This document shows, one piece after another, positions 24,371-36,410 of a stretch of 64,000 nt of DNA. The translations under genes and the position numbers were made by a program. Under the pieces are notes generated by a model. The model was not told the origin of the DNA, did not search any database, and worked only from the letters and a program-made list of their open reading frames with translations. This DNA comes from Lophius americanus (Eukaryota; Chordata; Actinopteri; Lophiiformes; Lophiidae): contig JBBDHG010000115.1 of NCBI GenBank assembly GCA_037951165.1, positions 2,437,001 through 2,501,000 of the forward strand, in the 5' to 3' direction. Position 1 is the first letter of the stretch. Every line of letters starts with the position of its first letter.

Positions 24371-25204
24371 GAACCACTGATGTTCCTATAAGTGGACCAC
24401 CCCTATACCTACTTACCTAATTTGCACTATAGCTGTAAATGGCAAATGGCATAGTGGTAATTAATCAATTTTAACCTCAGGCATGATTTTGGTTTATCAC
24501 AATTAAATCAACATGATCAAGCAAAATTTACATTTTGAGTGCTCAGTCCATAAAGAACTTTGCTGCAAAGCAAATTAAGCAATCTTTAAAGCTGTTCCCT
24601 GTATTGCGCTGCCTGTGCAAACTTTTCCGGCATAATTCAGACGATAGACGTAAGCTTTAAAACAGTTTCACTGATATACAACAGACAGCATGATAGAATT
24701 GAAAACTAAATGTCTGGAGGAGTAGAAAGTGAAAAGTGGGGCTTCATCCATTCTTTCAATGTTGCACCTGTTAATCAAATTCTGGGAAAGTGATGTTAAC
24801 TCTTGAGAACCCATCATCATGACTTCTTGAATGAGTATTATGTTGGAAATAAAATTGACTAAATCACCTGCACATTTACTACATTCCTGAAATTGTGTTT
24901 GAAATGCTTCCATTGTCAGACACCTGCAATGTTACATCTTACATTATGTTTTTTCCCTCATCATTCAAAATTATAATTGAAGTTTTGTAGGAACATTGAT
25001 TTCCCCTATTTTAAAAATTATTTTAAATATATATTTGTTTTTCTTCTCCGCTCATTACGTTTTACAAAATAAAAATACACTGACATTTTCCCAACTTGTT
25101 TTATATTAATTTGTTCAACAAATCTGAGCAGGGCAGGCAAATTAAATGTTATACAGGCAGTGTTATTAAAACATTCGTATTTTTGATTGAATTAGTTCAA
25201 ACTT

Positions 25205-25500
25205 TTAACAAAAAACAATTGAGGTGCGCCGATCACTGCGCCGGGTAGCCCTGTTTGATAAAATCATCAATCGGCTGAGCAGCCTCAGTCGACGCTGTGG
25301 AGAAACAACCCCAAAAACGTTCGGCACCTCAAATTTAATCACCCCTAGGAATAAAGTTAAGCTAACGTTAGCGGCTAGCGGGAGATCGGAGCCAGACACG
25401 AGCCAGCTTTATCTATGCTGTAATTTAAAGTTTTAAAAGATAAGGACAAAAGAACAGCGGGAAAACCAAAAAAAGCATTTGGCACAGCAGACCTAATGTA
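25205..25500. repeat. Possible hAT-type non-autonomous remnant
   Basis: The left part (gtgcgccgatcactgcgccg, aatcatcaatcggctgag) resembles in reverse complement the ccgatcg-rich end of the repeat at 27020-27395. It also carries the gctaacgttagcggctagcg palindromic word. The assignment is tentative. Confidence 0.35.
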
Positions 25501-27019
25501 GCGGGAGCTCAGAGCCAGTCACGGGACCTGAAGTCCCTGAACAAAGCCCACATACAACATACAATAAACTGAGAGAGGCTTACAAAGTTTTATGATCACT
25601 TCTAAAGGCACGGCGAGGAGAACGGAGGGTTCATTGATTTCATATTATAATATAATTTCACCCATTAAAACCAGAACACATACCCATTACACAATGTCGA
25701 TCTGCATTGTCAATTCCTTTGTAATCCTTCAAAATAAGAGCACTTGAACTAGATTATTAATTATAATCTTAAAATTTTAAAGAAGAAATCATCGGAATGT
25801 GTCAAACCTGGTATCTGGACGGTCAGATTCTTTTATAAAAATCAGAGCATTCCACTGCGTTAAAACTGTTTGTGACACTTAATAAAAAGCCCATCACATC
25901 CAAGGAGTTGTGTGTGCACCGCAAAATGATTGACCGAAGTTGTTCAACGAAAAAGATTATAACCTACTGTATGATGAACACATGAAGGCCAAGAAAAAAG
26001 TTGCTAATGTAAGTCTTCCCCCATTAACTCAGCAATCCCCAACCCGCTCAGCTCACAGAAAAAGGCTAAAAACACCCATGACATCACATTCCATTAATGA
26101 CATCACAGATATCTGTCCAACAATATCTCTCATTTAGAAAGACCAGTTTTAGTTTGATGCAAAGATTCCTACAACTATAACAATGATTGTGGTAAATAAC
26201 CATTATCTCCATATCGATCATGTTTGCCTACAATCATGTCAGCATACGCAGCCAATAGATAAATATGAAGTTTATTACAAAAAACAGCTGCTTCCTACCA
26301 AACCTCCCTTTTCTTTCAAAAAACAAAACAGACCCAAACTAACCCAGGATCCAAAAATTGATGCAAAGCAGCACGGTTATTGAAGGTCTGACAGATGGAT
26401 GCTGGCGTTGTGTGAATGCACCATGATGGAACAATCATTTCTATCAGCCCAGTTTACACATTATGCATCACACGGCCCGCCAAAGACTGCAGCTGGCTGC
26501 TGCGAGCAGATGTGGGGAGAGGTAATTATTTGACTCCGTTACAGAGAGTGGGAGTGTTGAGAGTCTGAGTCTATGTGGACATGGATCTGGTTCACTCTAT
26601 TACATGCAGAGGGAGATGACAGTGTAATGGAATATTTGAACAGTGCAGACGCGGCTCACACACTGCAGGGCTTGTATCTGGATGTTGAACTAGTTAACTA
26701 ATATCTGTTTTTTTTCTCCTCACACAGAAACAAACAAACAAAAAAAGTAAGAGAACATGCGTGATGAAATAAATAATCATTGTCTCCTGGTCAGATTCAC
26801 ACCACAGGCCTAAGTTAGCGGCGTTTTCTTTGGTGTAACTTATGGAGACCATCTTGAAGAACTCTTGGGAAAACAGTGGATGGGAAAGAGCTTGTTGTTT
26901 CCAGATCAAGGAAACAACTTTTAGGCCAAGTAGGGCTGGGCAATGTGGATGAAATCCATTTCTAGAAGCCAATAAGAACGCATGCAAAACATATTCAAGA
27001 GGACAAATTAGAGGTGAAC

Positions 27020-27395
27020 AAATTGCAATTTTCTTGGCCGATTAAGATTACTGATTTTTATAAAGTCTGACCTGCATCTGACCAACGATTTTGGCCGATT
27101 CCATCTTTTTTTCTTGAACGTTTTAAAACTATAATTGACAGCATAAACGCATACATACGGTGGGCTCGTGGCTGGCTGTATGTATGTATTTATGGCTCAC
27201 TCGCTTTAGCCTCTCTGTCAACATTAGCTTCTTGAAACTTGGTTTGTTCTTCAGGACGATTCATTTCTGAATGTCTGATTAAGATTGTTGTCATGTAGCC
27301 ATGGTAGCTAATGATTGGTGTGGCACGTGAACCGAAATAAGATCGGCAATGGACTGCTCAGACGGACACCGATCGCACCCGCGCCGATTGAACTC
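27020..27395 (+). repeat. Dispersed 'ccgatta' repeat, hAT-like, copy 1
   Basis: Starts with gcaattttcttggccgatta, then aacgattttggccgatt, then cgctttagcctctctgtcaac, and ends near gatcgcacccgcgccgattg. The same ordered blocks are in 35770-36410. The recurring (g)ccgat words at both ends are typical of a teleost non-autonomous hAT group. Confidence 0.55.
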
Positions 27396-29084
27396 ATGCA
27401 AAAGGCTTCTTTATATCTGACTGACCACCCCGCTTCAAATTCAACTTTCAAGGATAACCTAATTGTAAATGTGACTGAAAAATCATCCCTTTCAGTGTGG
27501 GCAGGACATCAAGTCCTCAGTTTTCAAATGACAGTGGGCTGGGAACTATGTTTAATAAAACATCTCTGCCAGAGTTAAAGCTGGATATCTTGAGATCGCC
27601 GCAAAAGCCCTCAAAATGTTTCTTCAAATTCCAACAACATGTCTCAGCAAAGCAGTTCCCTGCAATGGATGCGAAGAAAAACACTCTGAATTGTGAAGAA
27701 ACTGGACATATCAAACACACTTTGAGTAAAATTTTCTTCCAAGGCCTGGATTCCCACGAATTGAGCGACATTGGTGTGTTGAAATGGTTTTATATCATGC
27801 ATGGAAAATGTGTGCGCACTGTGTGTTCAGAATCCAAACATTACTTAAATGTTATGACGTTAATGCCCTCGTGATTGAAACCCCACCCTCATTTGAAAGT
27901 CCACAAGAATAATGTTAAATCTGACCTCCCGGACTCCTTCCTTTGGACAGTGGGATGTTGTACGACTAATCACCTTGTGTCAATTCCGTCAGAGTGACGT
28001 ACAGACCACACACTTTGACAAAAGTAATATGAAGGCCATCCATATTGGAGCCTCTTGGCTAATCACGAGTAGAATCTTCCCCAGAACGGGAGGTTTCTGG
28101 GACGATAAGTGTGTCTCATTCCGTGTCCTCTTTCCAACAATGTCTTATCTGCTCAGCCGCCCTCAAGAGAAATCACAGCTGCACTGCCAGTGAGATCCAC
28201 ACAAGACAGCAGGTTTCATCATGACTGGAAGTTATATCAGCTGGAACAGTGATACAGTTTCACTTTTCAACCCCTGTGGAATGTGATCCCGAAACCTGAC
28301 CCGGCTTGTTTTAGGGTTTAGTGTGTTTATACAGTATGCTCATATTGATAGTTGAATTGTTGTCCTGAGTCCTACATTAACAACATTTAATATATTACAT
28401 ATTAATATTTCAGACATTCATCTTCGTTCTTCAAATAGATACATTTTAGACGAACATATTGTGTTGGCATTAAACAGCATTAAGTATTTACCTCCACAGA
28501 GGAGTCTTTGAATACCATTCTCCCTTTGTCTTTTGGTTGATGGTTGAATTGTTTTTTTGAGGGATTATGCCGAAAATTAAAAAAATGCCTGATGGATTTT
28601 GGGGTGTTTGGGGCATGGACCAGGAAAAACCTTGGAATTGCCTTTTATGTTAAAGCAAACATATCTGCGAAAGCAGAATCTTTTTCTCCTAGTGAGCAGA
28701 GAGCTACCTCCAGAAGAAGCTCAGAACCCAGCATCTCTTCTCACAGAGAGAGCTCCACCTTCTTGTATCCTGCCTCACTGATCTTGAGGTATTTTATCTT
28801 CTTTTTCCTTAATCAACATTTATTCAGCAGATAATCTTAATCATCTTGTGTCCTTGGCATTCTTCTGCTTTGCGCTGCGGGTGCAAGGGCACAGAAGGGT
28901 GAAGATCCTATTCTAAGTCAGCCGATACTGTTTACAAGCTTATTGAATTCTTCCGAGAACATGTGGCTCGTAAACATGATGGTGCCATGGACCTATAAAT
29001 AACAGTAGGACGTCAGAGCTACATGAAAAAAGAGGCATTTAAGGTTATCTGATGGTCTAATTTTGCCAGATTTTTATATTTTTG

Positions 29085-29270
29085 GTGGAGGGGAAGACTG
29101 GAACTCCAGAGAAACCGCTTTCATACCTCGGCCTTTTGTCCTATCGCTCCTATTGGTCCCAGACCATCCTAGAAATTCTCATGGAACTTAAACCTGACAA
29201 TGGAGAACAGCCACAGATCACCATTAATGAGATCAGTGAGATCACCAGTGTGAAGAAAGAAGACGTAATT
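29085..29270 (+). pseudogene. Kat5 (Tip60)-like MYST acetyltransferase segment, isolated
   Basis: 62 consecutive codons read VEGKTGTPEKPLS…LGLLSYRSYWSQTILEILM…QITINEISEITS…KKEDVI with no stop. This is nearly identical to the C-terminal part of the MYST catalytic domain of Kat5, the NuA4/TIP60 histone acetyltransferase. The LKPDNGE text looks like a teleost form. Differences such as Tyr for the usual Asp in PLSxLGLL and Gln for Arg in GExPQ suggest relaxed constraint. Homology starts abruptly at VEG. It fades after DVI, although a weak match (LN, Y, K in register with LNLINYYK) may run on for about 15 codons. The coding run could be bounded by a splice-like ag at 29089-29090 and gtaatt at 29265, so it may be a single copied exon rather than a processed cDNA. 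I see no other Kat5 exon nearby and no poly(A) tail. Confidence 0.75.
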
Positions 29271-30069
29271 ATACCATTTTTGGTATTAAATGTATATATT
29301 TACAGAAAAATAACTGTTTTATGGAAAAGTCTTGTCATATAAATAGCATTTTGTATAACATTTGGGGCTAACTCAGCATTTCGATAAGAAGACGCACATC
29401 AGGAGGTCCTGTGAATAACAAAATTCCATTCTATTTCTTTAATGTTTTAATCAAAACCCTATAATGTTAGGAATGCAGGTTCAATAAACTGTTATGGCCA
29501 TGGCAGTACTTCACCCTCAAACCAAATGTGTCAATATTTCCCCCTCCCTTGAGGTTCTACTGTATCTTCTTTAGTCTCTCTCTCCCTTTCTGTGTGTCTG
29601 AGCGAGGCGATACATATCTCACCTGCACACCTGAGACACATTCACCAGTCAAACTCCTGCTGCACATTGACTCCCGCCCTACACTCAATTCACCATCGGA
29701 GTCTACCGTCTGTCAGTGTGGTCGTAAAACTCGGCCAACCAACAGTTTGTCTTTCCAAGACTTAATTCACAGTTAGTTTAACCCTGTGCCTTCCTGTCTC
29801 TCAGGATCTGCCAACCAACCTCACTCAGCTCCTCGTCAGCCTGGATTCAGCTCACAGCCAGCAGCCCTCTCTGGTCATTCAAGTCAGCTCTCTCTGCCAC
29901 TGCCTCACTGGCTGCCTGCCACTCTCCTGCCTCAATAACTCCTCCACTCACCACTCTACTGAGGCTTCCTATTCACAACAATAAATGGTTTACAAACTGA
30001 TGCTAGCCTTGACCTGTTCCAAATCTGAAGAACCTACTTTTAACCAAGTAACAACTGTAACATGGCCTA

Positions 30070-30600
30070 GTATGTCGCCCCAACAGCAAGTGTAGGTCCC
30101 CGAAAAACACCCAATCCCCTGATTCATTCCTCGTATTAAATGTGCTTTGTTAAGTACAAAAATCCCATTTTTCAACAAATGAAAGAAAAAGCCTTCCCTA
30201 GTGATTAGAGTATGACTTTTAAATACACAAGATAGACATCCTCAAGTCGATTCATATGAACCAAATCTGGACTAAATCGATCCAACGATTAAGAAATAAC
30301 CGTTAAAAAAAAAAAGAAGCTCATCCAAGTGATCAAAATATTATACATATATAAGAAAGATCTCCTATTTTTGATTCATATTCATCAAATTTGGACCAAA
30401 TCGAACCAGTAGTTGAGAAATTTTGGCTAGAAAACTTTTGGAGGTAAAGCTCCCCCTAGTGTTGGAAAAATGCGACCTACCTTTCCCAAAAATCAAACTG
30501 GTTCTTCCTCACACTGAGGAGTATGATGGTATAAAATTTGAAAATGATGCATGGAATCCTTATTGAATTATCACGTTAACATGAAGGATCAGCTGCGGCG
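30070..30600 (+). repeat. Unclassified dispersed repeat, copy 2 (longest)
   Basis: Holds the 5' module (cagcaagtgtaggtccccga, acacccaatcccctgatt), a middle with two ccaaatctggac/ccaaatcgaacc-like words, and the 3' module (ctccccctagtgttggaaa, ctttcccaaaaatc, ggtataaaatttgaaaatga). Copies at 59915-60310, 38335-38600, 39640-39765 and 19273-19400 share parts of it in the same order. Confidence 0.72.
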
Positions 30601-30791
30601 GTGATGAAGATTCGATAATATCCCCGACTGCCCGGGGATAAATTATCAACATCTTGTGCAGATATTGTAAGATGTTTGAATTTTGGCCTAATACATTACA
30701 GTATCTTGACTTAATCAAGCTCCGGGTTGTCTTGCACAACAAATGACTTCCCTTGGCTGCCTGCCCACATGCTCAAGAATCACCGCTCTAA

Positions 30792-30820
30792 GTGTGTGTG
30801 TGTGTGTGTATGTGTCTGTG
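30792..30820. repeat. (TG)n microsatellite
   Basis: Short alternating TG run with one A and one C interruption. Confidence 0.9.
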
Positions 30821-30989
30821 TTTTGTCCGCCTTTGTTCCTTTGTTCCAAGTATATAGCTGCGCATTACGTGTGTTTTTCTAATGCGACTAAGAAAGTATG
30901 AGAGACAAACTGTCCATAAAACCACATTGATAAAAGTAAGTGTGCTGACTAAGAGAAAACATATAAAGGAAAATAAACCCCAGGTAATA

Positions 30990-32510
30990 TCTCAAGGTAG
31001 ATACACAAACTTAAATCCCCCCTGCGCACACAGTGCCTGCGCCCGTGAGGCGCCTCTACTCTTTAATGACTCAATAGAATGGTCGATATAGCAGACACAC
31101 GGATACTCAGGTGAGCTGAGCTGGCACGCCGAACGCAGAGCTCGGTTTACGGCCCTCGCTGTGATTGTTAATGGAGCGAAACCTGAGGTACAATACTGCA
31201 AAAAAGTTTCCGATGATTCAGAAGTGAAAACCGTGACACTGTGCATCACCATTTAATGAGGTCATGTTTAAAGGCCAGACAGGGGAAGAGATTTATGTAA
31301 TAGTTGAACAATTACAACCATGTTACACAATTTGCTACAGCTATTAATGCAAATACGTCACTAAAGTTAATAGAGTTAAGTGCCTCGGCGAGGAGCGTCG
31401 ACATTAAGATTCTACATGCAGCCGCAAATAAAAAGACGCCACCAGCCGTGAGAACACCTCCGACAAAAGGAGTGGGTATAAAACATGACTGCAGAATGTA
31501 AACTGACTCCTAAACAGCAGGAGGTAGCGGTGGCATCCAGAGGAGCATCTTTTGTTTCTCCTCGCTCTGAAATCTTTTGCTCTAAAGCAACACGGATCAG
31601 CCGAGGGCCAGAAACCCGTCCTGTCTACGGAAATAGAAAGCACGCATCACACAGCAGAGAGAAAGCTACGTATAAAGAACGTGCCATGATAATACGCATA
31701 CCTCCAAGCATGCTTTGCACTAGACTTCTCTTTCAATGCAGACAAAGAAAGAGCTTTTTAACTCACGAAGTAGGGTTTGGATCAGTTTCAACCCGACTCA
31801 CCCAACTGTATGTAGGAGGGCTGCTGCACCGTCCTACATCCCCGCCGTTTATTCAAATGTATTCAAAATGTAAAGAAGGCATAATGGCGGGTCGGTGTTG
31901 CAGAAAGACAGGATGTGCCTGTGATGTTTTGATGATGTATTATGTATGCGGCTCACAAATAGAAGACTTTAGAAGCAACTAGTCCCAGTAGTTAACTCAG
32001 AGAAGAAAATGAACCAAAAATGCTCCTTAAGTCGGGCTTACACTGTTCACATTAAGAGTTGTGGCTATTTTATTTGAACTCCACGATGAATCCTCTTCAG
32101 AATCCTCTGCAGAAGCACACAAATGCTGTGCTCACACTGCACGGCCCCCGCAGGCCGTTGTCGCTATCGACAATTGTCAATAAAGGTTTGTTTGAAAGTT
32201 CTGTGGCAGGAAGAAGTTTGTTTGTTAGCAACATGATAACATGACAGAAACAATCCATCTTGTTATCCCCTCCCCACCTTCTATTTAGTCTGTGTTCCCA
32301 TGCCCTTCTGTTCCACTACAAGATGTACCATCATCTCTTTGAAGACAAGCGTTTAGCCGGGCTTTGCTTCCGTCTTCTGCTTTTGGACTTACCCATATAC
32401 TGAATCTGATTCAAGTACAGGAAATAAGTCTACCCTGAGTGCTTTTAATACTTGCTTTTGGATTCACACCTGGGTGGTTCAGTGTAAATCATACGGAAGA
32501 TATTTGAGCC
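30990..32510. other. Intronic stretch with no recognised feature
   Basis: Includes a 165-codon open frame on the plus strand (31485-31982). Its composition is unremarkable and I recognise no domain in it; it is probably chance. Confidence 0.35.
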
Positions 32511-32515
32511 TTATT

Positions 32516-33322
32516 AGTTTTCGGAAATTCCCTAGATTTCATTGAGGAAAATTTAGGGACACCGGTCGCCAGAACCTTTGACTTATGGATTATATCAACG
32601 AAAAGTCCGAGATATTATGAAATCATTATCGATAGTTTACCAAAGATCCTTTGAAATATCCCTCGGATTGATTTGGGGAAAGTTCAGTTGTATATTGTCA
32701 CCCTTAAGGCGGAAGGCTTTTTTACAAAAAAGCCTTTTTCCAAGATAGAGCTTCATAACCTTTGGTCCCATTTACGCCACATTTGGTGAAAATGACTCAG
32801 CTCATTTTATATATATTATGTTTTATAGTAATAGTTCATATTTTAATCACTAAGGGGATGTTCTTGCTTTCTTTTATCAAAAAAAAAAAAAAAGTTTGAG
32901 CTCTAAAAGGATGATCTTAAGATCTATCGTCTAAATCTAATATTTTACTCAAATTTTACTCAAAAGGGTTGTTTTGTTTTTGTAAAAAACACTATTTTAA
33001 ACATAACTTCACATTTAATTGCAGGGGTTTACTTGGGGGATTTGAACAATGTAGGGGATTTGGGACTTTTTTGTGAGATAACCTTACTGTTGCAGACGAA
33101 AGTATAATCCGAGTTAAAGAGGTACTTATTAAACAAAAATCTTATATTATGTGACAGCGATGTCACTCTAGCTAGTCAATATTTGACACACAGGCAAGTG
33201 ACCTGAGTTTGATACTTGCAGTCCTGTCTATTTGTTTAACAATTTCAGGAATTGCTCCTACATTCAGGGTACATTTCTTGGTTTGTTGAATTTTTTCAAA
33301 TTCTAGGGAATTTCCGAAAACT
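32516..33322. mobile_element. 807-bp unit bounded by 21-bp perfect inverted repeats
   Basis: The left end 32516-32536 (agttttcggaaattccctag plus one a) is the exact reverse complement of 33302-33322. Similarity continues less perfectly inward (ttt…gaaaaattt versus atttgaaaaaatt). The inside is non-coding and AT-rich and contains a hairpin at 32713-32736. This fits a non-autonomous DNA transposon or fold-back element. I see no clear target-site duplication and cannot name the family. Confidence 0.6.
32713..32736. repeat. Perfect 11-bp-arm hairpin
   Basis: aaggctttttt (32713-32723) and aaaaaagcctt (32726-32736) are exact complements separated by two bases. It lies inside the 807-bp inverted-repeat unit. 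Confidence 0.85.
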
Positions 33323-33324
33323 CA

Positions 33325-35765
33325 AAAATTCAATTTGAATTTTGACTTTCTATAAAAGTTTTACAGTTGAACCTCTGAGGAGATTGACATGTATGAACAA
33401 ATTCACTTCTTTCTCTTCTTTCTTTTTTTTTAAATGTAGCCTAAACATGGCACTATGAACTATGTATAAAATGTAAAGAAATGAATATTCTAGTACCAAT
33501 AATAGGCTTGTCTCTCAGAGAGAGCTGGTGATGGTCAAAAGAACACACCGACCAAATTTTAAATAAAACAAAAAAAGCGTATCTGCTGCAATATCAAAAT
33601 GCATATATTATTAAGAAATGTTTTTTACCAATTTTGGCCCTGACATAAATATATATGCAGGCAGGTTTAAAAAAGAAAAGAAAAAGGGCTTCAATGAAAT
33701 AAGCGTAACTGCCCGATAATAGAGGGTTATAAATGAATTACAGTTGCAGTGATTGCATTATGAAACACAGATGGTGCTTCATCAGCTTAGCACAGAAAAA
33801 CAGCGTTTTTTTGATGAAGATGTTGGTTACAACAGGCTTTTCTCTCTGTGAGGCTAATGATAATTAGACCTAGACTGCTGCCCTTCCATCCATCACACTG
33901 CAGGGAGTGCCTCCGCCATGTTCCTTCATACACGCCCAGAAACAAAAATCTCATAAAGTGATTGAAGAGTGCTGAAGCAGAGCAATAGGACGATTATGTC
34001 TGGATCAAGACAAACAAATTTCCATGATCGTGTGCGTACAGCGGTCCGGGGATTCTGCTGCTCACGGCACTATAAAAGCATATAGATCCTCTTGATCATC
34101 TTCTGATGATATAAGTTAACGTTTTTGTGCTGAGCACATAAAGCCCTAAAACATAAAACTCCACTAGTCAAATGCAGCAGCCATATTCATTAACAAGTAA
34201 CTACTAGCACTTCACGCCAGCATCCTCCATGTTTGAGAAGTCTTGTAAATTACCATCCTGATGCTAATTACAGATGAGGTCTATCCATCGAGCGACAGTC
34301 AGATACTGAGGTAGTTTTTTTTTCCCCACAGCACCCACAGTCGTTATTCCACTCAGTCTTGTGTTATCATCCAAATGGCATCAATCACAGGAGCCTCGAC
34401 ATTCGCGAGCAAATTAACTACTTGATGAACCTTCAATCACCGGATGAGCTCACGCAGCTGTCATCCAAACGAAGCACAGTCGCTCACTCTTCGCTCCCTC
34501 TGCCTGCCATTGCCTCAGCTGCACGGGACAGAAGAGGTGGATGTAATTGATGCTTCACGCTTACATTTTTTCCATTTTCTTGATGGCACCGACAGGATTC
34601 ATTACAATTCCACTAACAGATAGTTAAATGCAGGTTATTATAGTTAATTAAGTAAGTTTATTAAGGTTTAATTGTTGGAAAACTGGCAAGCGGGAAAGTA
34701 ATATTAGGAAAACAAAGATGCGATTGTTCATATCCTCACCCTCTCCCACTTGGGATGCTGTTTCACATTGAGTAATTTGAGATGCAACTCCAGGGCACAA
34801 GGCCTATTGAGAGTGAGCATATTACAAAACAGCATGGTGGCACAGCGTTTGTCGAGGAAATTGCACATTATGCCGCTGTGTCCCATAAGAAATGTTTTCA
34901 ATTACACTTTCATTGCATTTGTTGCTGCAAGACTGTTTGAATGAATTTCAATGGATGTTGGGAATAGAGCATTAACAGCTGGAAAGAAAGACAATTGATA
35001 AAAGGCACAGATTGAGGTCAAGAATCTTTTGTTTCCACGCTGACTTACAAAATTAACCCGGCACAGAAATTGTGGTGAAAGACTTGGAGAAATACGTGAG
35101 GCATACACTTGCAGAGGGGAGGACGATACGGGAAGATGGATGGAGGAGATGGTAGATAGAGACAGAATGAAAGAGCCGGGAAATACAGAGGGGTGGAGTT
35201 CTAAATGACCCTGCTCATAACTATGAATAGGATCTGCACCACAGCGAGCCTCAAACCTACTTTCAGAATTTCAGGAAAGACCCAGTCGATTAGCTTAATG
35301 CACTTCAGCGGGTCGGTGGAGTCAATACGCATTTGGAAAAGTTTCAAAACTTTTTCAAGTTTAATGTTTAATTAGATGTCATTTGAGAAGACATTGGAGA
35401 ATATGGTTTAAATAAAGCAGCTGGTATTCACATTAGCCTGACGGATGATCCTGAAATCACAGAAACCTCTGATTTTTGACCACAGGAGACCCTTATTTCC
35501 TTTCTGCCATCCACATCTTCACATGTGAACAGCTGCATAAGAGTTTTTGCAGGTTAACTGGCACATCAGTTTAAGGTACTTTTATACTCCATCTACGGAC
35601 TATAACAGCTATGTCCTTTAAAATCTGCATCTCCATTAACACCCATATACTGTGATGTGTCCTTCATGTAGGCATCGATACATCCACACTTCTTTCTTTT
35701 GTTTGTAGGCATTTGTCGTGTCGTTATTGAACTTCTGCCTCAGTGTCCCCAACGATTACTACAGG
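33325..35765. other. Intronic stretch with no recognised feature
   Basis: No gene found. A block at about 33860-33930 (gctaatgataattagacc) is unique-looking with homeodomain-like words, but there is nothing firmer. Confidence 0.35.
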
Positions 35766-35769
35766 TACT

Positions 35770-36410
35770 GTTTACAGTCGACCGATTACAATTTTCTTGG
35801 CCGATCACGGAATTTTATAAAGACTGAATGGTCGATAACGATTTTGGCAGATTTCCGTTATTTTCTTTAAGGTTTCAAAAACAAAATGAGTAATGTATTT
35901 TAAGTGCTTTTATTTTGAAAGATTGCAGTGGCAGTAACAAGGCTGGTCGGCATTGTTTTATGTGTCTGTATTCTGACTTGTTGATATCGATTTACCCTGC
36001 GTCCCTCCTGCTGTGCGTTTCTGAATCTAATTGTATGACACTTCGAAAGTGAAAATAAAACTTTTTAAGCCTTGTTCAGTCCGTTATATGTTATATGTTG
36101 GCTTTGTTCAGGGACTTCAGGGCGTGTGGCTGGCTCTGAGCAGCTTTACCCTTCCGAACGTTAGCTTTTTAATTTGCTATGTTCCTAAGGGGATTAAGTT
36201 TGAAGTGTGTGATTACGTTCATTGTGCCGAACGCTTTCGGGGTTGCTCCTCCTTAAGGTTTTCCTAAAGTTTAAAAAAATAAATGACCGTATTGATACAT
36301 ACATTCAGCTAACTACCGCTAGCTTTAGCCGCTCTGCTAACACGAGCTCGTAAACTTACTATGTTCCTCGGGGCGATTAAATGGGAAATGTGTTAAGTTT
36401 CTTTTTGCTT
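35770..36410 (+). repeat. Dispersed 'ccgatta' repeat, hAT-like, copy 2
   Basis: Shares with 27020-27395 the ordered blocks gattacaattttcttggccg, aacgattttggcagattt, gctttagccgctctgctaac and ttcctcggggcgattaaa. It is longer than copy 1 because of a roughly 300-bp middle part. Confidence 0.55.

Noticed and set aside
27497..27874. 125-codon plus-strand frame after the hAT-like repeat
   Set aside because: Suspected transposase remnant because of its position, but I could not match any catalytic block.
31485..31982. 165-codon open frame on the plus strand
   Set aside because: No recognisable domain, no splice context, and unremarkable composition. At this length it is expected by chance in 64 kb.
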